Shown: piece by piece, positions 47,633 to 58,851 of the stretch
Layout of the letters: every line of letters starts with the position of its first letter
Position numbering within the stretch: position 1 is the first letter of the stretch
DNA from: Neocallimastix lanati (nom. inval.)
Lineage: Eukaryota; Neocallimastigomycota; Neocallimastigomycetes; Neocallimastigales; Neocallimastigaceae
Direction: 5' to 3'
NCBI GenBank assembly: GCA_016946835.1
Contig: JACVTC010000221.1
Location: forward strand, 1-64,000
DNA length: 64,000 nucleotides
The notes under the pieces: model-generated
Database searches by the model: none
Seen by the model: the letters and a program-made list of their open reading frames with translations, nothing else
What the model was told of the DNA's origin: nothing
Made by a program: the position numbers and the translations under genes

Positions 47633-49618
47633 TGATACGGGCTGGGGTTGAAACACAAAGATATTCAAAACAAAAAAAAATAAATATTAACACATAACTA
47701 TAAAAATAAATTTGGAAACAAGAAAAAAATTAAAATTTAAAATATTCTTTATTTAAATTTAAAATTAAAATTATTTGTTCCAAGTATTAAAAAGAAAGAA
47801 ATTTATTCTTCTTTTTATACTTTTATTTCAATACATTTTATTTATTATTAATATATTCTTTATAAAAAAAAAAAAAACTATTATAACTATTTTATTTTAA
47901 TTTTTAACTATTATTTTAAATTATTTTTTTTTTAAAAAAAAAATAACATTTATTAAATTAAAATATAAAAATTAATTTAGAGATTGTATCACGAAGGGCA
48001 TTCCGGGTGGTAGCTTCTTCTTGATATTGTTTTCAGAGAGAGAATTATACAGAATTGATATTTTCTGTATTTTAGATCATTTTTATTATTGAAATTCTTC
48101 TGCATTTTTGTTCATTTTTATTTTAATAAAGATTTAATTTATTTTTGATTTTTGATTTATTTTTAGTTTATTTCAAAGGTTTAGAAAATATTATACAGAA
48201 ATTTATAATTCTGTATTTTATATCAAATATTTATTGAAATAGGTTTTTATTATTCTTAATATAAAAATAAGAATTAGTAATGATTTAAATATTATATAAT
48301 TTTTAATAATAATATTTAATAATAATTTTTATTATATTTAATATTAATAAAAAAAATTAATAAGAATATTTAATAATAATTTTTATTATATTTGATATTA
48401 ATAAAAGATTTTAATAAGAATATTTAATAATAATTTTTATTATATTTGATATTAATAAAAGAATATTTAATAATAATTTTTACTATATTTAATATTAATA
48501 AAAGAAATTAATAAGAATATTTAATAATTTTTATTATATTTGATATTAATAAAAGAAATATATTATAATATTTAATAATAATTTTTATTATATTTGATAT
48601 TAATAAAAGATTTTAATAAGAATATTTAATAATAATTTTTATTATATTTGATATTAATAAAAGAATATTTAATAATAATTTTTACTATATTTAATATTAA
48701 TAAAAGAAATTAATAAGAATATTTAATAATTTTTATTATATTTGATATTAATAAAAGAAATATATTATAATATTTAATAATAATTTTTATTATATTTGAT
48801 ATTAATAAAAGAAATTAATAAGAATATTTAATAATAATTTTTATTATATTTAATATTAATAAAAGAAATTAATAAGAATATTTAATAATTTTTATTATAT
48901 TTGATATTAATAAAAGAACATTTAATAATAGTTTTTACTATATTTAATATTAATAAAAGAAATTTATAAGAATATTTAATAATAATTTTTATTATATTTG
49001 ATATTAATAAAAGAACATTTAATAATAATTTTTATTATATTTAATATTAATAAAAGAAATTAATAAGAATATTTAATAATTTTTATTATATTTGATATTA
49101 ATATAAGAAATTTATTATAATATTTAATAATAATTTTTATTATATTTAATATTAAAAAAAGAAATTTATAAGAATATTTAATAATAATTTTTATTATATT
49201 TGATATTAATAAAAGAACGTTTAATAATAATTTTTATTATATTTAATATTAATAAAAGAAATTAATAAGAATATTTAATAATTTTTATTATATTTGATAT
49301 TAATATAAGAAATTTATTATAATATTTAATAATAATTTTTATTATATTTAATATTAATAAAAGAATTTTATAAGAATATTTAATAATAATTTTTATTATA
49401 TTTAATATTAATAAAAGAAATTTATATGAATATTTAATAATAATTTTTATTATATTTAATATTAATAAAAGAAATTAATAAGAATATTTAATAATAATTT
49501 TAATTAGATTTGATATTAATAAAAGACTTTAATAATAAGATTTAATAATAGTTTTTATTTTATTATTATTAAGACTATTTAATAGGAAATACAAGGTATT
49601 TAGTGACACCCCGTATTA
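47633..49618. repeat. Solo LTR, family E, with 54-bp array
   Basis: Starts TGATACGGG and ends CCCGTATTA (one C-to-T change), 1986 bp, with 4-bp duplication TTAT (47629-47632 and 49619-49622). The array occupies about 48290-49550 and has its own unit variants, such as GAAATTAATAAG. Confidence 0.83.
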
Positions 49619-49622
49619 TTAT

Positions 49623-50151
49623 TGATACGATATTTTTATTAAACATCAATATCAATATTTATTTTATTTTATTTGGACGATAACAGTAGAGAATAATTGA
49701 CAAAATAATATATTCTAATATTATATAGAATAATACACACAATAATAATATTCACACTTTAATATTTAGTTTATATATTTTATTTATTTATTATCATTCA
49801 TCAATAAAAATACATCATCAATATAAATATTTGTTAACTAGTTAAAATATAATTAAATCATTCAATAAAATATAATTAATTACTAAAATCTCTTATGCTA
49901 TTAATGTAAACTAAATATAAAACTACACTAAACTATACTAATAAACATGTTTATAGGTTAAATTATTAATAAAACTAAATTAATATTAATAAAAGAACCA
50001 TTCTTTAAACTATTATTATTAGTAAATAATAATAATAATAGTTTAAAGAATGGTTCTAACTATATATATTATTACTAAATTAATATTAACCAATAAGATT
50101 TCACTAACCTAAATTTCACTAAATTATGGTATTTATAGTGGTACCGTATCA
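49623..50151. repeat. Solo LTR, family J, with palindrome
   Basis: TGATACGATA to CCGTATCA, 529 bp, with 4-bp duplication TTAT (49619-49622 and 50152-50155). It contains a perfect inverted repeat with 27-bp arms and a 10-nt spacer at 49994-50057. Confidence 0.83.
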
Positions 50152-50154
50152 TTA

Positions 50155-51133
50155 TGTAAGAATCTATAATTATTTTTAACAAAATAATTATATTTTCTTA
50201 GTTAGGTTATAATTAATATAACTTTTATTTAACTCATATTTCATTTATACACCTAATTATAATTAATAATTTATTTAATTATATATTAAAATTTTATTTA
50301 GTTTAATATTAAAAATTTATTTAATTAAATAATTTTTATACATTTAAAATAATATTAAATTTATTTAATTATTCACTTAATTATTAAATTTATTAGTTTT
50401 AGTTTTCTCTCACTTATTAAATCATAAACTAAAACACTATTCTGTATTCTATCATGTATTCCGTATTGTATTAATCATGTATTTTATTATTAATGTATTG
50501 TTTTATATTTTTTATGTAAAGTTCTATAAAATAGAACTAAATAGATTAAATTTTAAATTTTATGATCGAAATAATTTTCATTATTTTATTCTTTTATTTT
50601 CGATCATTATATTAGATTAAGTAATCGGTTAATTAAGGTTTTTCCAATTACTTCTTAAAAGTAATCGGTTTTTCTTAATTAACGCGATGATCGATATGGA
50701 TAGAATATCGATCAAAAAACTTATCTAGGTTTTTCTTCTAGTCTTTTCCTAGATAAGAGATTTGTTAAGATTAGAACCCCTTTTGATTTTAACCTTATTT
50801 TGACAAAAAAGTATAAATAAGGCTCTTGAGTTCTCTTTGAGAAATCAAGAGTTATTATTATAATAATTATAATATAATAATGATAACAATAGTTTTAACA
50901 TTTAAAATTTCTAATAAATAATAAAACAAATTATTTTAATAAAACAAATTTTATAATTAAAACTTTTCCTTATCAATTTTAGTGTTTCGTCTATTATAAT
51001 TCGTTATAATAAACTCGATAATTAGAAAGAACCATAGGTAAGTATGATTCTTTTCTAAACCTTTAATATTAGCAGTTAGAGCTAATATTAATGATTAATA
51101 ATTTAATTATAATTTTTTAATTAAATTATTACA
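50155..51133 (+). repeat. Diverged solo LTR of the D family
   Basis: TGTAAGAATC to ATTATTACA, flanked by CATTA and CATTG (one mismatch). As at 45852 the body is diverged while the start-site hairpin near 50821-50860 is perfectly kept. Confidence 0.82.
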
Positions 51134-51138
51134 CATTG

Positions 51139-51982
51139 TGTAAAGAATTAATTAAAAATATTTAATTATATTAATAATTAATTCTTTCTACAATTAATAA
51201 TAAAAAATATTATTAATTGAGATAAAATTAAAAAATATAATATAAAAATTGAAAACGAAAATTTAAAAACTTAGAGTTTATTATAAGATTATAATAAACA
51301 ACACTAAAAGTAAGTTAAGAGTATTTTAGAAATTATTTTATTATAAAAATTTTTAATTAAAAGTAATTTTAAAATATTTGTGTTAATTATTATAATTTCT
51401 TATAATAATAACTCTTGATTATTTTTAGAAGAATCAAGAGCCCTATTTATATTAATTTGATTTCTAATCTTGGAAAATTATCTCTATCTAGAAAAAGATT
51501 AGAAGAAAAAACTAGATAGATCTCGATTGCTGTTTAATTACATCAATCTTTAGTTAATAAGAAAACCCGAATAAGGGAGAATACTTATTAACTAATTATA
51601 TATTAATTTTATTAATATTTAATCACAAGTAAAATTAAATAATTAATTCTTTTAATTATCTTAATTAAAAGTCCAAGAAATAATATAATTTAATTATTTC
51701 TTGATTAAATAGAATTATCATTTTATTACAATTTAATTTTTCTTAATTAAATAGAATTTATCATTATTTTAATACAATAATACATTATTATAATTTAATA
51801 TATTAATTATTGATAATTTAATTTAATGTAAATAAATTTTAAAACAATAACATTAATTAATAATTACTATGTGACATAATTAATAAAATTATTCATAAAA
51901 TTTTATAAAATAATAAACATTAAATATTAATTTTTTAATAAAGAATAATAATTATTTTGAAAAATAATTATTATTCTTTACA
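51139..51982 (-). repeat. Solo LTR, family K, distantly D-like
   Basis: TGTAAAGAATT to TTCTTTACA, 844 bp, flanked by CATTG and TATTG. On the minus strand it has TATAAATAGGG, a CTCTTGATT/AATCAAGAG hairpin with a different loop, and the AAGAGTTATTAT motif near 51405-51446, so it belongs to a relative of element D. Confidence 0.75.
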
Positions 51983-51988
51983 TATTGT

Positions 51989-52285
51989 TGTTAAGGTTTT
52001 AGAGAATTAAATAAAAATAAAGTAAGAAACACAAATTTTATTTATTTATTATTTTTATTTATTTATTTTATTAATTTTACTTGATCATGATTTTTAAAAA
52101 TTGGTAGCAAAATTTACAACTATTTATACTTTTTTCAAGGCATAAAAGTTGTTCTTGCCACTAAATTACATTTTATTTATTTTTTTTTTTATAAAAACTA
52201 TTAAATTTAAATTGAATTTTATAATCAATTATATAAAATTTAATTATAACAATATAAATAAAATACATTTATAATATTAATAAAA

Positions 52286-52330
<45 letters not shown>

Positions 52331-52799
52331 CTAAAATATTACTAATAAGAATTTATTTAATTGGCTATAATTTTTATTACAATCTGTTAAAATATTCAAA
52401 TAAAAATAAAAATACTATTCTAATATAAAGGTTTTTAATAAAATAAAATATTTTTCAATATATAATAAAACATTTCGATATAAAATTTTATAATAAAAGT
52501 TAAAATATAATATATAAATTTTTAATCATCAATATATAAAATATTATTAATACAAATTTTCATTATTAATATAAAAATAAAAAAATAAGATTTATTATTA
52601 ATATTGTTAATATAAGTTTTAAATATATAAAAATATTACTATTAATATAAAAATATAAAGTTTAATATAATTTTTGATTTAATTTTTGATCTTTGGATTT
52701 AAAAATTTATTAAAGTACAAAAATAATAATGTACACATAATGTATTAGAAATAAATCGTAGATTTAATTAAGAATGCATTATTTAGTACATTCTTATCA
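51989..52799 (-). repeat. Outer, older LTR of element C
   Basis: TGTTAAGG to CTTATCA, 811 bp, homologous to the LTRs at 52873 and 60144 but more diverged from either than they are from each other. Confidence 0.85.
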
Positions 52800-52872
52800 A
52801 GATGCCCCGACGAAGACTCAAGCTTCTCTGTAAGCGGAGTTAAACTTTACTAAATTTTTAAAGTGAACATCC
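52800..52872 (-). other. Orphan fragment of element C interior between two LTRs
   Basis: About 72 bp identical to the interior end of element C (53750-53821), including the last codons of pol. It stops at CATCC and runs directly into an LTR lacking its first bases. Confidence 0.85.
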
Positions 52873-53208
52873 TAAGGTTTTAGAGAATTAAATAAAAATA
52901 AAGTAAGAAACACAAATTTTATTTATTTATTTATTATTTTTATTTATAAATTTATTTGATTTTATTTTATTTTATTTTATTTGATTTGATTTTATTTTAT
53001 TTAATGATATTTAAAAATTAGTAGCAAAATTTACAACTATTTATACTTTTTTTTTCAAGGCATAAAAGTTGTTCTTGCCACTAAATTACATTTTATTATT
53101 ATTTTTCTTTTTATATATAAAAACTATTAAATTTAAATTGATTTTTATAATCAATTATATAAAATTTAATTATAACAATATAAATAAAATACATTTATAA
53201 TATTAATA

Positions 53209-53267
<59 letters not shown>

Positions 53268-53749
53268 CTATCTAAAATATTACTAATAAGAATTTATTTA
53301 ATTGGCTAAAATTTTTATTACAATCTGTTAAAATATTCAAATAAAAATAAAAATACTATTCTAATATAAAGGTTTTTAATAAAATAAAATATTTTTCAAT
53401 ATAAAATAAAACATTTCGATATAAAATTTTATAATAAAAAGTTAAAATATAATATATAAATTTTTAATTATCAATATATAAAAATATTATTAATATAAAT
53501 TTTCATTATTAATATAAAAAAAATAAGATTTATTATTAATATTGCTAATATAAGTTTTAAATATATAAAAATATTACTATTAATATAAGATTTAATATAA
53601 AAATATAAAGTTTAATATAATTTTTGATTTAATTTTTGATCTTTGGATTTAAAAATTTATTAAAGTACAAAAATAATAATGTACACATAATGTATTAGAA
53701 ATAAATCGTAGATTTAATTAAGAATGCATTATTTAGTACATTCTTATCA
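52873..53749 (-). repeat. 3' LTR of element C, terminal bases missing
   Basis: Begins TAAGGTTTTAGAG where TGTTAAGGTTTTAGAG is expected, so the LTR terminus needed for integration is absent on this side. Otherwise nearly identical to 60144-60997. It contains a T run of about 50 nt at 53213-53262. Confidence 0.88.
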
Positions 53750-53767
53750 AGATGCCCCGACGAAGAC

Positions 53768-56700
53768 TCAAGCTTCTCTGTAAGCGGAGTTAAACTTTAC
53801 TAAATTTTTAAAGTGAACATTCCTATCGAGTTGCTTTCCAGTCTTCTGATCGATTAAGGTTGCCGTGTTGAATTGAATTTTTAAAATTTTAAATGGTCCA
53901 TTGTAATATGGTTCTAGCTTAGTGCGGCTAAAGTTTCTAACAAGAACAAGATCACCAGCTTTTAATTCTTTTCCTTTTTTCATACTTATTTGTTCTTCTC
54001 GTCTTGTTGCCCAATACTTGTTAGCATTCTTCACATTTTCGCATGCTTCTCTAGTCCATTGATAATGACGAACAAATTTTTCCATTAAGATTTCATCATA
54101 TGATTTACCTGCATTTTCAATTGTTCTTATGGCTATATCATAAGGCTGTTGGTCTTCTCTTCCATATACTAATTCAAAACTAGAATGTCCAGTAGCTGTA
54201 TTTTTGGTAGTTCGAAGTGCCCATAAAGCAGAAGGTAAAACTTCATCCCAATCTTGATTTTTCCTTCCTAATAAACGGAGTAATTTTCCAATTTCTTTAT
54301 TTCGATTTTCAGTAAGGCCATTTGATTCAGGGTGGTAAGTAGCTACAAATTTAACATATACATCATAAAGATCAAGAAAGATTTTAGTCATATCAGAAGT
54401 GAATTGGACTCCATTATCAGTAGTAATAACTTGAGGTACACCATGTCTTGCAAAAACGTTTATTAAAAATTTAATTATATCAGAGGAAGTTATGTTTTCA
54501 GTGGGTTCGGCTTCAACCCATTTGGTAAAGTAATCAACAGTTACTATAATATATTGATTATTATTTCTTGTTTTTGGTAACGGTCCTATAATATCTAATC
54601 CTAAATGCACAAAGGGACCCTCCACTTTAGTTGGATGGTTTTCGGTTGGTTCTGGATATGGTTGAGGACGATTTAATTGGCATTTTTCACAATTACTAAC
54701 AATTCTTTTGATATCTTTAATCATATGATTCCAATAAAAGTTTTTCTTAAGTCTTTGATATGTTTTGTAATATCCTTCGTGGCCAATATTATGAGCTTCT
54801 AAAATTAATTTAAACCTTTCATTTTCGTCCGTTATTAATTTTCTATAATTTCCATTGTCGATAAAGTAATCTTCACCATCAATAACAGTAAACTTTTCAT
54901 TAATAAATTCCTTTATAACCTTAGATAATAATTCTTCATTATTTCCATTAGTAATTTTTGTTAATAATATCTTTCTCTCTTCCTTACTTTTCATTCTTGA
55001 AAGAGCATCAGCTGACACATTCTTTTTGCCTGATTCATATTTTATATTAATTCCAAGCATACTAGCGGTTAGACACCATCTTGTTTGCCTTGCATTCAAA
55101 GGTTCTTTATTCTTAAATAAACCAACTAATGGTTTATGATCTGTGTAAATAGTTGTAGGTAATGGATTTCCTTCAATATAAGATTTAAATTTAGTCATAC
55201 AGTAAAATAAAGCTGTTCCTTCCAAATCTGTGATACCATAATTCTTTTCAGTTTTCTTCAAACTTCTACTTATAAAGTGTATTGGATGCTCCTTACCGGT
55301 TTCTTCTTCTTTTTGTAAAAGAACTCCACCAATTCCATTATACGAAGCATCAGTTCTAATGATAAAAGGTTTGTCAAATGACGGAAATTTTAGAATAGGT
55401 GCATTGATTAATTTTTCTTTTAGGAGTTCAAAGCTTTCTTGTTGTTCTTTATTCCATTCATATTTAGTATTCTTTTTCAATAATTTACATAAAGGTGAGG
55501 TAATTTGAGCATATTTAGGGATAAAGTCACGATAATACCCTATTGCTCCTAGAAATGATCTTAATTCATGAATTGATGAAGGGGCTTCCCACTTCTTAAT
55601 AGCTGTTATTTTACTTTCCATGGGACTTAATCCTTTAGTAGTAAGTTTGTGACCTAATACATCAACTTCAGTTTGAAGAAAATGGCACTTTTCAATATTA
55701 ATTTTTAACTTGTTTTCTTTAAATACTTCTAATACTTGTTTAATATGAATTAAATGTTCTTCGATACTTTTTGAATAGATCAAAACATCATCAATAAATA
55801 CATAAACAAATTCACCAATAAAAGGGAATAAAATTTTATTCATTTCTCTTTGGAAGGTTGAGGGAGCTCCAGTAAGTCCAAAAGGCATAACCTTAAATTG
55901 ATAATTTCCAAACTTAGTAGTGAAAGTGGTTACTTCAACGCTTTCTTCATCCATTAAGATTTGGTGAAAACCAGAAAATAAATCAAGAGTTGTAAATATT
56001 TTAGATCCTCCGAGACTATCAAAAATTTCATCTATATATGGAACTGAATAAGAATCTTTTTCTGTCATATCATTGACTTTTCGGTAGTCAATACACAAGC
56101 GCCACTTTCCATTGTGTTTTAGAATGAGTACTACTGGAGATGACCATTCTGAACAGGATGGTTCTATCAATCCTTTCTTAATAAGCTTTGTAAGTTCTTC
56201 TTTTAAGATATCTGATTTTAATTTAGTTAACCTATAACTTCTTAATTTTACTGGCTTTGCATTTGCTTTCAAACGGATCTTATGTGGTGAAAGTTTAGAA
56301 GGAGTTAGTTCTTCTGTTGAAGTGGCAACTATGTCAATCATTTCTTTGAGAATTTTAATAATTTGTTCTTTATAATCTTTATTTAAGGTACTTAAAAATT
56401 CATCACTCTCAATAAATTCCATTGGAGTTAATTCCTTTATAATTTCCTTTTCATTATTCGTTTCTTTAACTTTTCTAATAGTGCAAATTATACTTTCTTC
56501 ATCATAATATTGATTATTTATTTTAGCTATTTCTTCGTATTCACTTTCTGACAAAAGTTTACATAAACTGTTTAAGGTCGGATGAATAAATAAACAATGA
56601 TCGATTTGAGTTTTAAAGTTTATTAACATATCATAAAATGAGTCTTCTTTCTCAATAATTCTAAAGTCCGCATTAAATTCATAATTATTAATTTTTACTG

Positions 56701-57583
56701 GTAATTGAACAATAATTCCTTCCGAGTATTCTTCATCTTGTGTTGCTAGTTGGATTCTTCCACGACTTTTTCCAACTGTTTCATATTCACCAGGTAATTT
56801 ATCAAAATACTGCTTAGTAACGATGCTTAGGTTACTACAAGAATCAATTAAAAGTTTTCCTAGTACTCCGTCAACACTTGCATCAACCATTGCTAAGTCT
56901 TCTTCGGCTACTTCATTACTTTTACTTATGTAGCTATGATCATAGTTATTCACTAATAAAGTTCGTGCTATTACATTGTCTACAGTTCCAATTATTTTAG
57001 ATTTTTCTAACTTTAAACCTTGAGTTAATTGTGAACGAATTTTCGGACATGCATTCAAGAGTTGACCTATCGTAATACTGGATTTAAGATTATTTAAATC
57101 ATCCATAATATTGTAAGGTTCTTTATTATTCATCATTTTGATATTCCTTTTTACTAACTGAGTATTTTCATTATTAGTTTCTTTAGTTTTTGTTGAAATT
57201 AATTTTTCCAAAGTATTAGTTTTATTTTGTTGATTATCTTTATTCATTTCTATATCTTCTATTTCATTATCGATTACAAGTATATCTTCAGATTCAACTT
57301 TTTTCTTTCCTTTTGATGAATAATTGTTGTTTTCTTCTTTACTTTCTCTTACTCTTGTTATATTTCTTAATTCCTTTTCTTTTTGTTTTTCTTTGTTAAT
57401 ATTTGGTTGAGTTAAAATTGAAGGAAGTATTTGATTTTTATAAACTTTATTTGGTTTATTATGTAGCTCATTTTCTTTCTTCTTTCTTAAAGCAGGAGTT
57501 GCGAAAGGACGTGGATTATCTTTTAAACTTTTATGTACTTTCTTGGAATTATTTTCTTCCTTTTCGCTGTTATTATCATTCAT
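53768..57583 (-). CDS. pol: Pol polyprotein of element C
   Basis: Makes the enzymes that copy and insert the element. The open frame of 1271 residues has, in order: a Lys/Asn-rich spacer; an aspartic protease with D-S-C at 247-249; reverse transcriptase at about 440-625 (DY at 499-500, LDLFSG with Asp 534, FIDD at 596-599); RNase H (Asp 745, Glu 788, Asp 815); the integrase zinc domain (His 931, His 935, Cys 965, Cys 968); the integrase core with Asp 997, Asp 1056 and Glu 1092, the last two 35 residues apart as in a DD35E site; and a C-terminal domain with the KLEPYYNGPFKI motif. There is no chromodomain. ATG at 57583 is probably not the true start: the frame is open back to the slip site at 57772-57778, so Pol is made as Gag-Pol by -1 frameshifting. 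Confidence 0.95.
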   Translation of the reverse strand: MNDNNSEKEENNSKKVHKSLKDNPRPFATPALRKKKENELHNKPNKVYKNQILPSILTQPNINKEKQKEKELRNITRVRESKEENNNYSSKGKKKVESEDILVIDNEIEDIEMNKDNQQNKTNTLEKLISTKTKETNNENTQLVKRNIKMMNNKEPYNIMDDLNNLKSSITIGQLLNACPKIRSQLTQGLKLEKSKIIGTVDNVIARTLLVNNYDHSYISKSNEVAEEDLAMVDASVDGVLGKLLIDSCSNLSIVTKQYFDKLPGEYETVGKSRGRIQLATQDEEYSEGIIVQLPVKINNYEFNADFRIIEKEDSFYDMLINFKTQIDHCLFIHPTLNSLCKLLSESEYEEIAKINNQYYDEESIICTIRKVKETNNEKEIIKELTPMEFIESDEFLSTLNKDYKEQIIKILKEMIDIVATSTEELTPSKLSPHKIRLKANAKPVKLRSYRLTKLKSDILKEELTKLIKKGLIEPSCSEWSSPVVLILKHNGKWRLCIDYRKVNDMTEKDSYSVPYIDEIFDSLGGSKIFTTLDLFSGFHQILMDEESVEVTTFTTKFGNYQFKVMPFGLTGAPSTFQREMNKILFPFIGEFVYVFIDDVLIYSKSIEEHLIHIKQVLEVFKENKLKINIEKCHFLQTEVDVLGHKLTTKGLSPMESKITAIKKWEAPSSIHELRSFLGAIGYYRDFIPKYAQITSPLCKLLKKNTKYEWNKEQQESFELLKEKLINAPILKFPSFDKPFIIRTDASYNGIGGVLLQKEEETGKEHPIHFISRSLKKTEKNYGITDLEGTALFYCMTKFKSYIEGNPLPTTIYTDHKPLVGLFKNKEPLNARQTRWCLTASMLGINIKYESGKKNVSADALSRMKSKEERKILLTKITNGNNEELLSKVIKEFINEKFTVIDGEDYFIDNGNYRKLITDENERFKLILEAHNIGHEGYYKTYQRLKKNFYWNHMIKDIKRIVSNCEKCQLNRPQPYPEPTENHPTKVEGPFVHLGLDIIGPLPKTRNNNQYIIVTVDYFTKWVEAEPTENITSSDIIKFLINVFARHGVPQVITTDNGVQFTSDMTKIFLDLYDVYVKFVATYHPESNGLTENRNKEIGKLLRLLGRKNQDWDEVLPSALWALRTTKNTATGHSSFELVYGREDQQPYDIAIRTIENAGKSYDEILMEKFVRHYQWTREACENVKNANKYWATRREEQISMKKGKELKAGDLVLVRNFSRTKLEPYYNGPFKILKIQFNTATLIDQKTGKQLDRNVHFKNLVKFNSAYREA

Positions 57584-57725
57584 TTTTCTTTTTATAGCAT
57601 TTATAATGATATTATCCTCACTTTCAGTTGTGTCACTAAAATCAGATTCTTCAGATTCTTTATTAAAGGAATTATTATCAATTGGGGTATTCTTGGTAAA
57701 AGTATTATTTTGTAAATTATTTAAT

Positions 57726-57778
57726 GAAGCTATTGTTTTGTCATTGGGAGTGCTTCTGCTCCCATTTAGAAGTTTAAA
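57726..57778 (-). promoter_or_regulatory. Programmed -1 frameshift signal, element C
   Basis: TTTAAAC (57778-57772) lies in the gag frame as T TTA AAC, 3 nt before the gag stop. After 8 nt comes the stem GGGAG/CTCCC (57746-57763) with loop CAGAAGCA. GAAGC in the loop can pair with GCTTC at 57726-57730, making an H-type pseudoknot with a connecting loop of about 15 nt. Both gag and pol are intact here, so the signal is presumably functional. Confidence 0.88.
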
Positions 57779-58677
57779 GACTTTTTGGAATATATTTCTT
57801 TTTTATTTTTTTCCATAATCTTATTTAATTGAGGGCAATAGTATGAGTAATGACCTTCTTCCTTACAGAAGAAGCAAGTTTTAACAGATAAATTTCTCAT
57901 TTTCTGGGTTGATTCTTCTATAATATCTTGAGGTTTCAGTTTATTATTTGTTTGACTTGTTTGGAAAGTTTCGTTTCTTCTTTTAGGATAAAGTCTTGAA
58001 GTAGTACTGTTTTGATTATTTTGATTATGCTGGGAATTATTAACATTATAGGTATTAATATTATTGTTCCTTACAGAAAGTCTATCTACTTTCTCGGCAA
58101 TTTTGAAAGCTTTCTCCATACTTATATCATCTTTAAGGGATAATTTCTTCCAGGCTTCATAATTATTTTGAATAGAGTCAATATAATCTAGTACACCGAT
58201 GCGCTTTCTTCTCTTTTTATCAAGTTTAGTGTACAAAGTTCTATATCTTACATTAAAGTCTTTAATCTTTTCGTTTCTTTTAATTCGCATTGCACGAAGT
58301 TCTTTAAGAAGTAAATTTTGGTCTTCTTTAATACCGTAAAAATTTTCAAGACTTGAAATGATTTTTCCAAGAGAAGGAAATTTAATATCATCATCAACAT
58401 TTTCTTCTTCATCATCTTCTTCTTCTTCATCTGATGAATCATCACTTTCATCATCACTATCTTCTCCCAAATCTTCAATAACGCGTTGTACTTCACCAGA
58501 GCTGGTAAGTAAACAAGCATTAAATATTGTTTCTGGATCTGTAATACCTTGTATCTTGATCCAAAGTTTTAATTCAGTAGCCCAGGACTTAATATCTAAA
58601 TTGTCCTTGCTAAGTTTCACAATATCTCTTAATTCTTTTTTCAATTCTTTAAAGCTCAAAGTTGTTTCCTTGGACAT
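57766..58677 (-). CDS. gag: Gag polyprotein of element C
   Basis: Structural protein forming the virus-like particle. The frame opens at 58743, but Met at 58677 (MSKETT) matches the start proposed for Gag of element A. A capsid domain contains LDIKSWATELKLWI and KEDQNLLLKELRAMRIKRNEKI; an acidic Asp/Glu/Ser run divides it, at the position of the Ser/Thr insert in A. After an Asn/Gln-rich linker there is one zinc knuckle CFFCKEEGHYSYYC (CX2CX4HX4C). Gag ends 3 nt past the frameshift heptamer. No breaks. Confidence 0.92.
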   Translation of the reverse strand: MSKETTLSFKELKKELRDIVKLSKDNLDIKSWATELKLWIKIQGITDPETIFNACLLTSSGEVQRVIEDLGEDSDDESDDSSDEEEEDDEEENVDDDIKFPSLGKIISSLENFYGIKEDQNLLLKELRAMRIKRNEKIKDFNVRYRTLYTKLDKKRRKRIGVLDYIDSIQNNYEAWKKLSLKDDISMEKAFKIAEKVDRLSVRNNNINTYNVNNSQHNQNNQNSTTSRLYPKRRNETFQTSQTNNKLKPQDIIEESTQKMRNLSVKTCFFCKEEGHYSYYCPQLNKIMEKNKKEIYSKKSLNF

Positions 58678-58851
58678 TTTGTTTAAATATTTCTTGTTGT
58701 ATATTAATGAGGTGATTAAATAAGAATAAATTTGGAAATACAACTTTAAAAATATAATTTAATAGGTAATTTAATATCGAATCAATTTTTAAAACAATAT
58801 ATTTTAGTAACTTTTGAAAATAATAATTTTATTTGCTTTCTTTAGTAGATA

